Below are positions 35,872 through 47,608 of a DNA stretch of 64,000 nt, piece after piece. The notes under the pieces are model-generated. The model ran no database searches, was not told the DNA's origin, and saw only the letters and a program-made list of their open reading frames with translations. The position numbers were made by a program, and so were the translations under genes. Every line of letters starts with the position of its first letter. Position 1 is the stretch's first letter. This DNA comes from Gigaspora margarita (Eukaryota; Glomeromycota; Glomeromycetes; Diversisporales; Gigasporaceae). The stretch spans positions 111,310-175,309 of the forward strand of contig WTPW01001077.1 of assembly GCA_009809945.1 (NCBI GenBank). The letters are read 5' to 3'.

Positions 35872-37878
35872 ATGAATCTGACAAGTCCTTCTGAACTTCG
35901 AAACTTGGGATATAATTACCAAAAGGGTATTAATGTGAATAAGGATGAAAAAAAGGCGTTCGAATTATACATTAAAGCCGCAAACATGGGTTGTTCTACC
36001 GCCATGACTGACGTTGGTTATTGTTATGAAAGTGGAATTGGAGTTGAAAAGGATGAACATAAGGCATTCTTTTATTATCAAAAATCTGCTGATATGGGTG
36101 ATGCTCTTGGAACAAATAATGTTGGAAATTGTTATCGAATGGAATTGGAGTTGAAAAGGATGAACATAAGGCATTCTTTTATTATCAAAAATCTGCTGAT
36201 ATGGGTAACGTTAACGGAATATATAATGTTGGACATTGTTATCAAGATGGATTTGGAGTTGAAAAGGATGAACATAAGGCATTCTTTTATTATCGAAAAT
36301 CTGCTGATCTGTGTAACGCTAAAGGAATGCATAATGTTGGTGTTTGTTATCGTAATGGATTGGAGTTGAAGAGAATGAACATAAGGCATTCTTTTATTAT
36401 CAAAATCTGATGAAATGGGTGACGTTTACGGAATATTTAATGTTGGAAGTTATTATCTTTATGGACGCGGAGTTTCAAAAGATGCAAAGCTTTTGAATGT
36501 TTTCTAAAACTTGCTAACATGTGTGATATTGGTGGAATTTTTGAAGTTGCTCAATGTCATCGAAACGGAATCGGGGTAGATAGAAATATACAAATATCTA
36601 ATCATTGGTATCAAAGGTAAATATTTTTTAAAAAAATTATGTATTTAAAATACACTATTTATTAAATTTAACTTTTTAAATAACTAGATATAATAAATCG
36701 GTAACAAGTAGGTATTAATTTAATTATTTTATTATTAATTATTAATTATTAATTTAATATTATTTATTTTTTTAGTCAAATATAAATAAGCTTGTGAACA
36801 ATTTGATATTGATGAAAATTTGAAAATAATGTTGACTGAAAATAAATATCAATTATCATGGATTCCTTATGATGAATTTGATATATTATAGAAGTAGGAA
36901 AAGGTGGATTGGCGATTGTGTATTGTACGAGGTGGTTCGATAAAAGTAGAGAATTATATACACCTGTTGCACTTAAAAAACTTAATTCAGATAATCGTAA
37001 GGAATTTATAGAAGAATTAAGAATATTTTGTGAAATCAGATACGTATCTCCATCATTTTTAAAATGCTATGGAATATCAAAAGATGATAAAGGAAACTAT
37101 GTTCTAGTTTTAGAATTTGCTAGGGAAAAATCTTTAAGTGATAATCTTTACGAGGTATCACAAATGGGTTGGAAGAAAAAATTAAAATTATTGCAATGTA
37201 TAACATTTGATCTTAATATGTTCATTTTAACGGATTTATCCATAAAGAATTACATAGTGGCAGCATTTTACAGGATGATATAGATAGCGCATATATTTCA
37301 GATCTGGGACTTACAACATCAATGGAAAATAAATCAGGAGGATTATATGGGGTCTTGCCTTACGTTGCTCCTGAAATTTTAATGCAACAAGCACAACAAG
37401 GATTAACTAGGAAAATAACATTCACACAATCTACAGATATTTATTCGTTAGGAATAATCATGACGGAGATATCAACAGGATCTAGAGCTTTTGATGGTCA
37501 TGATTTTGAGGATTTTGCAATTAAAATTTGTATGGGATTACGACCTGGGTTTGCCCCTGGAACTCCTAATTGCTACATAGAATTAGCAAAACAATGCATG
37601 AATTCTGATCCTCAAAAACGGCCAACCTCAGTAGATATAACAAGTAAACTTTATAAATGGAATATAAGTATTGAAAGTTCAAACGGTATAGATTATATAG
37701 ATGAAATTAAAATGCAATTTCTAGATGCTATAAGATCAGACCAAATCCTGTGATTAAAATGCATCCGGATCACATGTACTCTTCGAAGCCCATCAGCACG
37801 CGAAATATCACCGATAGTCTATTTGAAATTAAATGTAGTAACCAAACAAAAAATATGGAGATTCCTAATTATTATTAG
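35872..37878 (+). pseudogene. Sel1-kinase copy D (decayed)
   Basis: Starts MNLTSPSELRNLGYNYQKGI at ATG 35872. Sel1 repeats 1-3 are in frame, then single-site indels near 36137 and 36357 shift the frame, with further breaks before the exon ends at 36616. The microexon is 36688-36707. The kinase exon begins at 36776 but meets a TAA where copy A has TAC, and later frame changes separate 36909-37283 from 37322-37753. The catalytic loop reads HKELHSGS, so the catalytic Asp and the metal-binding Asn are both lost. DLG, LPYVAPE and the C-lobe are well kept. It ends at TAG 37876-37878. Confidence 0.85.
36688..36707 (+). other. 20-nt microexon of copy D
   Basis: Sequence ATATAATAAATCGGTAACAA between ACTAG and GTAGGT, differing from copy A by one base. 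It keeps its splice signals although the gene around it is broken. Confidence 0.6.
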
Positions 37879-40800
37879 GGGTTTTATTTTGTTTAAATCA
37901 GAACGGTTCACAATATAAAATGAAAAAATTATACAGGTTTGCCTAACGAAATGCGTATAATAATTTTTTATATGATCGAGTTTAAAGCTAATTGTAATAT
38001 AGATTAGCTATAAACATGTGATTTTACAGACCCATGAAAGGACTTTAACGTATCCTGGGACAAGGACTGGTTAAAAACTAGATATGATTTATAGAAATTT
38101 GGAATTCGTACAAATTATTCGAGGCTTACAATTTTTTTAAGTGAAGACATCATTTTTAATTCGACTTCTAGGGATGGTAAAAAAAAGGGTTGAACAGTTT
38201 TTTTCACCATTTTTTATTGTTTTAAAGCTTTTTTTTAAAAAAATCGGTATCTGATGATAAAATTTTGCTGAAACCGAAAATATTACATCTGATTGGTTAA
38301 ATTTTAATACAATACATCAATAATTTATCCTTATCATGTTAAGTATCATGTTAATTATCATGTTAATTATATTTATTAACATTATCATCTTTATTTCTTC
38401 TTATTCTTAAATTTTGGTTTCTTCGCAATAATTGCATTTTTGGCGAGGTGTTTTTCGACCATGTTTATCAGGTTCTGCAAATTTTATAAAGTTTGCCTTC
38501 CACGAACATGAGGTATTGCTTTGAAATTTTTTTTTATAGTAATCACAATGAACATTATGCAATTACAAATTACGCAATCGAATCATAACCATGTCATTAC
38601 GCAATCGGATCATAACTATGTCATAATGTATTAAATTTTAAAGATCACGTTTTAAATCATGACTTTATAGAAATTAATAAAATTTATTATTATTGTTTTA
38701 TGATTCAACTTGATGATATGTAATAAATTTATTTTGCGACTGAAGCTGAAAAGTTTGTTTTTTTAATATAATTTTTTCTAATTTTTTTTGGATGCATTTT
38801 CTTAACGTTAGATTAGGTTTAGAGTTAGTTTTGAGTATAAGTGGATTTTGGCAGTGTTTATATTTTAAATCAAGGTCCTGATTTCCAGCTTCTGCTATTT
38901 CCAGTTTCTGCCGTGACAATTTATTTTGTTTATATTTAATATAAGATTGTAATATCGATAAAAATAGACATCAACAATCATTACTTTGATGATATTATGT
39001 GTATTAGTTTTGATAAAAAAAAAATAGATGATTAAAGATTTAAATTGACATCATTAATAATTGATTATATCAAAGGAAAGCATAAATTTTCATTTTATAA
39101 TAAATATAAATAATAATAGGCATAGAATTAGTAAATCCTTGAATACCATTTACACCAATTAAAAAATTATACATGTATTTGATGGCTCTATCTGTATATA
39201 ATGAAAGTGCTCATTTTAACATTCTTAATTAGAATCTACTATGTACAATTATGTTAAAATGAAATCTTAAATATCACTAAGTAATTAAAATTGATTCCAA
39301 TTCTATTTAGTAGTTAAAAAATTAAGACTTTGTGTTTTACATCGACGTTATATTTTGCACTTAATCCGGTCAAAATAATATTAAATTGGAAATTTTGCGT
39401 CGCAATCATGAATGAATTGTATTGTGTTTGAACATTCTTGAAAATCTTATCTGCATAAATAACATCAATATCAAAAGCCAATCTAGGCAAATCAATGGAA
39501 ATACTTGAACGCTTTTTCTGGCTTTACATGAACCCTTAGTATGACATAATCCTGCTATTTGAAATATCATTACATTTGTATCTTGTAGATAATATTCGAA
39601 TGTTTTACTAATACCTTATCGACAACATTTATGCCGAACTGACTCTCAACGAAATATTCTTAACTATCATGTTTGTTTTTTTCCTTAAAAAATGACATTA
39701 ACAATAAGTGTAAGAATGAGTATAAATATTTATTGCATGTGCTAAGTGCATGTGTTAAATGCATGTGTTAAGTTTGCAGATTTTAAATTAAGCATAACAA
39801 AATAGCAATAGCAAGGTTCTTAAACAGATTTAAAGGTAAGGATTGATAATTCATGCACACACTTGGATTCATATGAATTCATGTAAATAATAACCTAAGT
39901 TTCCAAACATTCAAGTTTGTGTATAATCAATATGGTTCATTGTTTAAATAATAATAATATTATTATTATTATTAAAGTCTATATCTGTATAATTTTATGA
40001 GAACTAAAAATTATTTTATTATAGTTTTGATAAGAATGAATAGTACTGTAGTAGTTATCTACTAATTGTAATAATTTAGTTATATATCAAGTAATTTTTT
40101 CCTGTGGATTCTCATCTTCGTTTCATCGAGCACATTCTAAAAAATTGACTTTTCATTAATGCGGATTTAATTCTCATTTCTGCTTCAAATTCCTGCAGTT
40201 TTTAACTATGATTTATTAGTGAATGTTATCCTATTTTAGTTTATTTTCGCTAGCCCTTTCACTAATTTTGGATGATCAGTGATTATCAGTTCATTGTCTG
40301 TAAAAAAACAACCCGTCACAAAAACAAAAAAAAGAACATAAAGCATGTACTCAAAAAATAAAAAAAACTCATAATTATTTGGAGCGAAGAAGAATGGAAT
40401 GCTATAAAGATTAATAGCCAAAATTCGTGTCTTTATGCCTACTCCAATTATTCGTATTTATGAAATTTAGCTAAAATTCGGTCACTAAAACCAAGCATTT
40501 GTTCCCCAGATTTAAATTTTAGTCAGCAATTAACATATTAAACTATAAATGTAAACCCCGAAAAAAATTTTTGGACCTCTGATCAAGATTGATAACGCGT
40601 CTAACCCATTTTCCCACAGGCTAACCCATCTTCCCCACTCCTGACGCAATTTATTAGACATAGAAATTTATTAAAATGACGTATCAAAATTTGGAAATGT
40701 TGATTATCTCAACCAAAATCTATATTTACGTATTAGTAGTAAATTTTTTAAATTTTGGGGTATTTCATAAATTCGCCGCAATGGTATTGCAACAAGAATT

Positions 40801-40958
40801 TCCGAATTAAAATTTTTTAAGAATTGTGTTGAAAACATATAAGTAGATCTATACTGAATATAGATTAATGCAATGAATAAAAAAAAATGTAACAAGAATT
40901 TAAAAAAGTATACTCAAATTTGAATTCTATCGGGTCTTTTAAGTGAAATAATTAAAAT
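37879..40958. repeat. Spacer X', colinear with 18334-21333
   Basis: The spacer between D and E. It matches spacer X over essentially its full length with scattered substitutions and indels. A short stretch near 40545-40640 (CCCACAGGCTAACCCATCTT) has no partner in X. No gene was seen apart from the promoter block before copy E. Confidence 0.75.
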
Positions 40959-42958
40959 ATGAATCTGACAAGTCCTACTGAACTTCGTAAGTTGGGATAT
41001 AATTACCAAAAAGGCATTAATGTGAATTAGGATGAAAAAAAAGGCGTTTGAATTATATATTAAAGCCGCAAACATGGGTTATTCTATCGCAATGTTCGAT
41101 GTTGGTTTTTGTTATCGATATGGAATTGGAGTTGAAAAAGATGAACATAAAGCATTCTTTTATTATCAAAAATCTGCTGATATGAGTTACGTTGACGGAA
41201 TATATAGTGTCGGCTTTTGTTATCATCATGGAATTGGAGTTGAAAAGAATGGACATAAGGCATTCTTTTATTATCAAAAATCTGCTGATATGGGTGATGC
41301 AAATGGAGCAAATAATGTTGGTTGTTGTTGTCGATATGGAATTGGTGTTGAAAAGGATGAATATAAGGCATTCTTTTATTACCAAAAATCTGCTGATATG
41401 GGTAACATTAACGGAATATACAATGTTAGTGTTTGTTATCGAGATGGAATTGGAGTTGAAAAAGATGATCATAAGGCATTCTTTTATTCTCGAAAATCTG
41501 CTGATATGGGTCACGTTTACGGAATACAGAATGTTGGTTCTTGTTATTTCGATGGAATTGGAGTTGAAAAGGATGAACATAAAGCATTCATTTATTATCA
41601 AAAATCTGCTGATATGGGGAATGTTTGTGGAATGACGGCTGTTGCTCAATGCTATCGAAACGGAGTCGGAGTTGAAAGAGACATACAAAGCGCTAATTAT
41701 TGGTATCGGAGGTATAAAATTCTACTATTGAATACATTTGTTTATTTGTAATTACAATTATTTACTAAAACTTATTTAAATAATTAGAGCAAACAAAGAG
41801 TTAACAGGTAATTTATATTGTTAATTTAATCACATAAATCGATAATTAATTGAATCTTTTAATATAGTTGTATATGAGTGTGCATCTGAAAAAATAGATT
41901 TTGATTACGAATTAAGAAAGATGCTGATTGAAAATAATTTTCAATTACCATGGATACCCTATGATGAATTTCAAGATATTATAGAAATAGGAAAAGGCGG
42001 ATTTGCGACCGTATGTCGTGCGTTTTGGCTTGATAAAAGTAGAGATTATCATAATTATGTTGCCCTTAAAATGCTTAATTTAAATGATCGTTTAGAATTC
42101 ATAAAAGAGCTAAAAGTATTTTGTGAAATTAGAGATGTGTATCCATCATTTTTGAAATGTTATGGAATAACGAAAAATGCTAACTGGGAATATACTTTCG
42201 TGTTAGAATATGCAGAAAAACAATCTTTAAATAAAAATCTTTATGATGTTGCACGAATGACTTGGAAGAATAAAGTGAAATTGTTACAGTGTATAATTTC
42301 GGATATTAATATGCTTCACCTTCAAGGATACGTTCATAGAGATTTACATAGCGGTAATATTTTACAACAAAATATAGATAACGCATATGCTGTGGATTTA
42401 GGGGTTTCATCTTCTATTAAAAGTGAGAGTGAAGGAATATATGGTGTTTTACCTTATGTTGCGCCAGAAGTTTTAGCTCGTCAATTATCGTTTACACAAG
42501 CTTCTGATATTTATTCATTTGGAATAATCATGATAGAGATATCTGTTGGACAAAGGCCTTTCGATGGTGTTCCATTTGATAAAGTACTTGCTGCAAGGAT
42601 CTGCTTTGGATTACGACCAGAATTTGCAATTGGAACTCCTAATTGCTACGTCGAATTAGCAATGCAATGCATGGATCCGGATCCAAAGAAACGACCTACC
42701 GCCTCGGTTATTACTGACAAACTCAATAAATGGTTTGACTACATCTGCGTTCCATCTACTGTACAAGACATTGAGGTAAGAACAATTAAACAACAATTTA
42801 TAGATGACGATAGGATGAGTAATGAATTACCAACCGTTCAACTAAAATATTCGGACCACATGTACACTTCAAAACTCATCAATACATACGAAATCACTGA
42901 AGAATTTTCAGAAATTGTTGTTGGCAGCAAATCATTAGACAGCATTGAAATTCCTTGA
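40959..42958 (+). CDS. Sel1-kinase copy E: Sel1 repeats fused to a TKL-type kinase (most complete copy)
   Basis: The family start ATG (40959, MNLTSPTELRKLGYNYQKGI) is followed by a TAG and one extra A within 75 bp. From the ATG at 41032 (MKKKAFELYIKAANMGYS) everything is open, and that may be the working start. Exon 1 (to 41711) has seven Sel1 repeats, the first shortened. Microexon 41788-41807 and exon 3 (41868-42958) complete a 596-residue protein. Counting from MLIENN (41921), the kinase has GKGGFA at 24-29, VALK with Lys50, Glu63 in the C-helix, HRDLHSGN at 139-146, DLG at 159-161 and APE at 181-183. All catalytic residues are present; DFG is DLG. It is probably an active cytosolic kinase; the target is unknown. 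Confidence 0.87.
41712..41787 (+). other. Intron 1 of copy E (76 nt)
   Basis: Starts GTATAAAATT, ends AATTAG. It is the short, uninterrupted form of the intron that holds the foldback element in copy C. Confidence 0.7.
41788..41807 (+). other. 20-nt microexon of copy E
   Basis: Sequence AGCAAACAAAGAGTTAACAG, preceded by AATTAG and followed by GTAATTTATA. Splicing gives YRRANKELTVVYECASEKID in one frame. Total coding length from 41032 is 680+20+1091 nt, a multiple of three. Confidence 0.75.
41808..41867 (+). other. Intron 2 of copy E (60 nt)
   Basis: Starts GTAATTTATATTG, ends TTAATATAG. The same 60-nt intron is in copy C at 27239-27298; copies A and D have a 68-nt version. Confidence 0.7.
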
Positions 42959-43880
42959 TTTTTTTTCTTTTTTATTCAATGCGGACCACGAAATAACTGA
43001 ATTTTTAGAAGTATAACCCAAATGGGATTTCGTATACCTATAAGCGACTCTACCTATCCTTAAAATTTCACAAAAATTTTATAATACAATTGTTCCTTTT
43101 TATAGTAAAGTGATTGGTTTTGTTTACAGTTTACTAAATTAAGAGTTTTATCAGTAACTTCGCTGCGTCAAGAGAATCTCACATAGGCTGTCCTTAAGTA
43201 TACTTTCACTAGATCGAAATAACACTTCGAATATCTGAAGTTGTAAATTTAAATAGTACAATTTCAGATATAATATGTATATTAACAAATTTCTTTAATT
43301 AGATTCTATTAAAATTCACGTGTAAAAAATAAAGTGATACAGGGTTCTCTTTTACCTAGATGATTTATCATAACTATGTACCTTTTGATCAAATTTGTAG
43401 ATCGCTGCCAGAGCCAATGGATTTTAATAGTAGAAAAATAGCGCATAACCAAATCTGACAGAAATTAATTTATCGCTCGTGCTATTTTTGCTATTACTAG
43501 ACTGGCTCTAATCGTTACACACTGGATATAATCACTTGATCAGTCACCTGATTATTGCACACTGAATACACTTGAACAATCACCTGATTATTGTCCGATT
43601 GCTCGATTGTACAATTATGAATTTTTAGTGAGCATAGATATGGCAGACAATTTTTATTAAAATAATATTTTAATATTGAATCTTTGGCCAAAACCTACTT
43701 TACTATCACGCAATCAGACTAGTAGATCAAAAGTTATTCAATATTTACTATTTTTATATATGTATATACTATAAAATTTTAACCAATCAAATTTTTGGAA
43801 AATTATCAGGTGGTCAGTGAGGGCAGATACTTAGTGGAACCCTAATCAGCTGATAAATGGCCCTCTTCTAAAGATATCTC
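42959..43880. other. 3' flank of copy E and AT-rich gap
   Basis: No gene was seen. The first part resembles the 3' flank of copy C. Confidence 0.45.
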
Positions 43881-44360
43881 TACTATTACTTGACTAAAAT
43901 CGATGAAATTTTTATTATTTGAATTCTATAAATTCATAGAATTCAGATAATAAAATCTTTATTGATTTTGGTGAGGTTTATGAAGACACTTTCACTTAAA
44001 GTTTTGAAAATTTTGGTGCAGCTCTATTTTTAATAGGTGTTTTGATTTTTTTAAATTTGAGAAATATATCTCACAATCTCCTGACCAATATAGATAAAAT
44101 TTTTTTAATTTAAATTCTAAGAATCTATAGAATTCAAGTAAAAACTTTTATCAATTTAAGTCAGGGGGTTGTGGAGATACCTTCACTCAAAGTTAGTGAA
44201 AAATCAAAATACCTGTCAAAAATAAAAGTTGCATCAAATTTTTTTTCAAAACTTTGATTAAAGATACCTATACAACTACTTGACCAAAATTGATAAAATC
44301 TTTTATTTGAATTCTATGGATTCATAGAATTCAAATAAAAAAATTTAATCAACTTTGGTC
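43881..44360. repeat. Three tandem hairpin units centred on GAATTCTAT...ATAGAATTC
   Basis: Units at about 43885-44080, 44082-44260 and 44262-44360. Each has a palindrome around GAATTCTAT (for example 43921-43944 and near 44309) inside arms like TTGACCAAAATTGATAAAAT and its complement ATCAACTTTGGTCA. The second unit is more diverged. Confidence 0.6.
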
Positions 44361-44911
44361 AGGTGGATATCAGGATTCATAATTATTAATAAAATTTTTG
44401 AAAAAAATTTTTACTTTTGCTACCTTAAAAAATTTAGAATCACTAATTGTCCTATGATTTCCTGTGCTTTGGGTGATTTTGTGAAGTGCCAGGCTTTAGA
44501 TGACCTATATTCAGTAATATCTGAGACTGTAATTTTTGTTAGGAGCTGCAAGTTATATAGTATAACCTAAATTTTGTTTTTTTTTAAAAAAAAAACAGCT
44601 ATAATGCAAAAATTCATCTATAAAAATATTTTTAATGCTTTAACAAAAAATTTTTTGCAAAATTTTTTTTGTATAAACTAAACTCTTGCTTCATACCAAG
44701 CCTTCACTCTAACTCTAATATTAATCAAAATTTATTTTTGTTTTGGTCAAAATTATTTTGATTTATATGTTATACAGATTTTCATACTACTTGTGTAAAT
44801 AGTAATTTAAGCTGGCCAAACTACTTGATTTAATGTGATCAGCTAGCCAATATTGCTAAAAAAGCTAACTATTATAAGAATCTAATAAATTTTGAAGAGG
44901 TAAATAAATAG
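44361..44911. other. AT-rich gap with first unit of a dispersed repeat
   Basis: No gene was seen. From about 44788 a repeat with GTAATTTAAGCTGGCCAAAC starts; related copies lie at about 45340-45420, and a partner repeat with TACAGGCCAAGTATCC occurs at about 45205 and 45460. Confidence 0.4.
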
Positions 44912-45199
44912 ATATGGTGCAAGACATCTATACTCAACAGTTACATGAGATGTTTTAATTTTTCAAATGGCTATAGCTTTTTATCTAAGAAGTTTTAAAA
45001 AAAAAAACTGACCAGTATCTTTATAGAGCTATAACAGCTCTACATATATGCTAATATCTTTTCAAAATCTCATTACTGTAAAAAGTTTTAGTGATTTGAA
45101 AATTTAAATTTTATATGTAAATTTATAGATAAAAGTTATAGCATTTGAAAAATTGAAACATCTTGTGTAACTGTTAAGTATATATGTCTTGCACCATAT
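44912..45199. mobile_element. Palindromic MITE, copy 1 (288 bp)
   Basis: Long inverted repeats of about 75 bp, starting ATATGGTGCAAGACATCTAT at the left and ending ATGTCTTGCACCATAT at the right. Arms include CTCAACAGTTACATGAGATG and TTTTTCAAATGGCTATAGC. It is internally nearly self-complementary and encodes nothing. A target duplication is not clear. Confidence 0.72.
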
Positions 45200-45646
45200 A
45201 AAGTACAGGCCAAGTATCCCAAAATATTGTAAATGCAGACCAATTGTTAGTTATTAGTTAACCACTTAGCTGGTGATTTAGTCATCTGGCTAAAGCAGCT
45301 GATTAAAACCATGTGGCATAAATTACTAATAGTGATTTAAGCTAGCTAAAACAGCCAAAGCTAAGTCAGCTGTTTAATATGATTGGCTAGCTAATGCAGT
45401 TAAAAGCTAACTAAAGATAACTATTTGCAAAATTTCAAAAAGAAAAATAACTAAGCATAAAATACAGGCCAAATATTCAACATATTTCTAATGCAGACCA
45501 ATAGTTAGATGTTAGCAGGCTGCTTAGGATAATTTAGTTGGGTGGCTAAGCCAACCAACTAAAACCAAGTGGTTTAAATTACTAAGTAGGGAAATCTCAA
45601 TACACAAGCAAATCACCTGACAAAAACAAAAATAAAAAAGTAATAG
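45200..45646. repeat. Duplicated non-coding unit of about 256 bp
   Basis: Two copies of a unit beginning TACAGGCCAARTATYC, with AATGCAGACCAATTGTTAG and GCTAGCTAA-rich sequence, at about 45205 and 45460. No protein is encoded. Confidence 0.5.
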
Positions 45647-46536
45647 ATATGGTACAAGATATCTATACTCAACAGCTACAAGAGATTTTTCAATTTTTCA
45701 AATGGCTATAACTTTTTATCTAAGAAGTTTTAAAAAAATCTGACTGGTAACTTTATAGAGCTATATCAGCTACATATATGTCAAATATCTTTTCAAAATC
45801 TTATCATTGTAAAACGTTTTAGTGACTTGAAACTTGAAATTTTATATATAAATTTTTAAATTTACATATAAAAATTCAATTATCAAATCATTAAAACTTT
45901 TTATAGTGAACCTTACAAGGGCATGAAGTAGATAACGGTAGCAGTTTAATGGTTAGCCCTGACTGCAAGTATATAGGTAAAGCTGTAGTGTAAGTTACCG
46001 AAGTGTAGGTAATACCTGTGTGGGACAGGAACTGCTCTACCAAGTTTCCTGTGAGGATAAACTAGTCCTAAGGGCTATGGCAGTAAATGATCTGGGATCT
46101 GAACAGACTGTATATGTACTGCAGATACTAGTGAAACAGTTGAGATTGGTCAAAGGAGCTGAAGATCAGAGGGTTTAAATAGACAATGACCAGTATGCAG
46201 GTTGCAGGTATGGCAGCTAGTGTAGAACCTTCAGGTGGCTACTTAAATAGGCAACCAAAAGTTGCAGGTGTGGCTAGTTGTACTCTCATCCAAGTGTAAT
46301 TTCCCAATGTGTAAACTAAATAAAATCCTATGCCCCAAGCAGGCACTTTGAAACCAAAAAAAAACTTTTTATAGTGATGAGATTTTGAAAGGTATTTGGT
46401 ATATATGTAGAGCTGATATAGCTCTATAAAGTTACCAGTCAGATTTTTTTAAAACTTTTTAGATAAAAAGTTATAGCTATTTGAAAAATTGAAACACTTT
46501 GTGTAACTGTTGAGTATTGACACATCTTGCACTATG
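45647..46536. mobile_element. Palindromic MITE, copy 2, split by a SINE-like insert
   Basis: The left arm (45647-45840, ATATGGTACAAGATATCTAT) and right arm (46378-46536, ending ATCTTGCACTAT) belong to the same family as the MITE at 44912. The centre is interrupted at 45910-46363 by a retroposon with its own target duplication. Confidence 0.7.
45910..46363 (+). mobile_element. SINE-like retroposon with poly-A tail
   Basis: 454 bp, more GC-rich than its surroundings, ending AAACCAAAAAAAAA and flanked by a 14-bp direct repeat ACTTTTTATAGTGA (45896-45909 and 46364-46377). Poly-A plus a long target duplication indicates LINE-type retroposition. Its start has GGTAGCAGTTTAATGGTTAG, faintly like the D-arm/A-box of a tRNA, but no convincing B box was seen, so origin from a tRNA is only a suggestion. 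No protein is encoded. Confidence 0.65.
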
Positions 46537-47589
46537 TAAAAATGGCACTCTATACCTATGTTAGGTCATCAGCAAAAATGTTGAGGAGAAAATTTTACCT
46601 GTATGCCTGTACTTAACCTTTAACCTTAGCCTAACCCTAGTATAAAAGTGGCTTTAACTTTAATTTTAGTCAGTCTCAAGTCACATGATTTCCTGCTTTA
46701 AACATCCCAAATATGATTTGACAATGCAAAAAGCTCGGATATATAAATGCAAGTATAATAACAGATGAATTAACATTTTCATTTTACTTTATAACATATA
46801 TATTAAATCCCTTTTATCCCAATATTTTCTTGTAATCAGATTGGATGACGTGCAGGTGAATTAGGTATGATTGGCTGATGCTTCGCGAGCTAACCCAGTA
46901 TGACCATGAAAGATTGTCAAAATGCACTAATCAAATCTCTTCTAACAATCGACTCTCTATTAAACTATCTACTGCGCACTAACAAAAAGATTTTCCGCAA
47001 AATTTTGGCATACGAAAAGGTCTATCTCGGCCATTAATCTAACCCTAACATAATGTTTATTCAAAAGCTTTTAAAATTTAATTATTGTAAATCATTTGAT
47101 TGGTGCATCTGCGACAATTTTTATGATCTTGTGTAACTAATATCAGAATCATTTCCATATTTTGGACATTCTCCCTTGGACCATATCTTATACTTTTCAT
47201 TTTACTTCTGTAAAACTTCAATTCTTGTATATTTCTAACCAAAATTATATTCATTGATGTGAACGAATTTTTATTTGATTTGATAGTGTATTAAATTTTT
47301 GTAAAAATTAGGTTGATTTAAAATAGATTTGCGAAAATTAGCCTGCATATATAAGTTATCTATATACGTGTGTACATAAGTACGCAAGTACTTTTTACAA
47401 TGAATTTGAGATAGTGACTGAGATCAACTAAAGCCAGGTTTAGGGTCTTTTATTAATCCACTAAATCTACTAAACTTTATTACTATTTTATGAACGATTT
47501 TAATCATAAAATTCTAACCAAACTCTAAAAAATGCTCTTAAAAATTTTTTTAAAATTTCATATAAAAATTGACTTAATTTCAGCTTCAG
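46537..47589. other. Non-coding gap before the kelch gene
   Basis: AT-rich, no gene seen. It should contain the promoter of the kelch gene. TTCATATAAAAATTGACTTA precedes a TTTCAG at about 47583, which could be a splice acceptor or chance. Confidence 0.4.
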
Positions 47590-47608
47590 TTGCCACAAAT
47601 ATTAAGTA

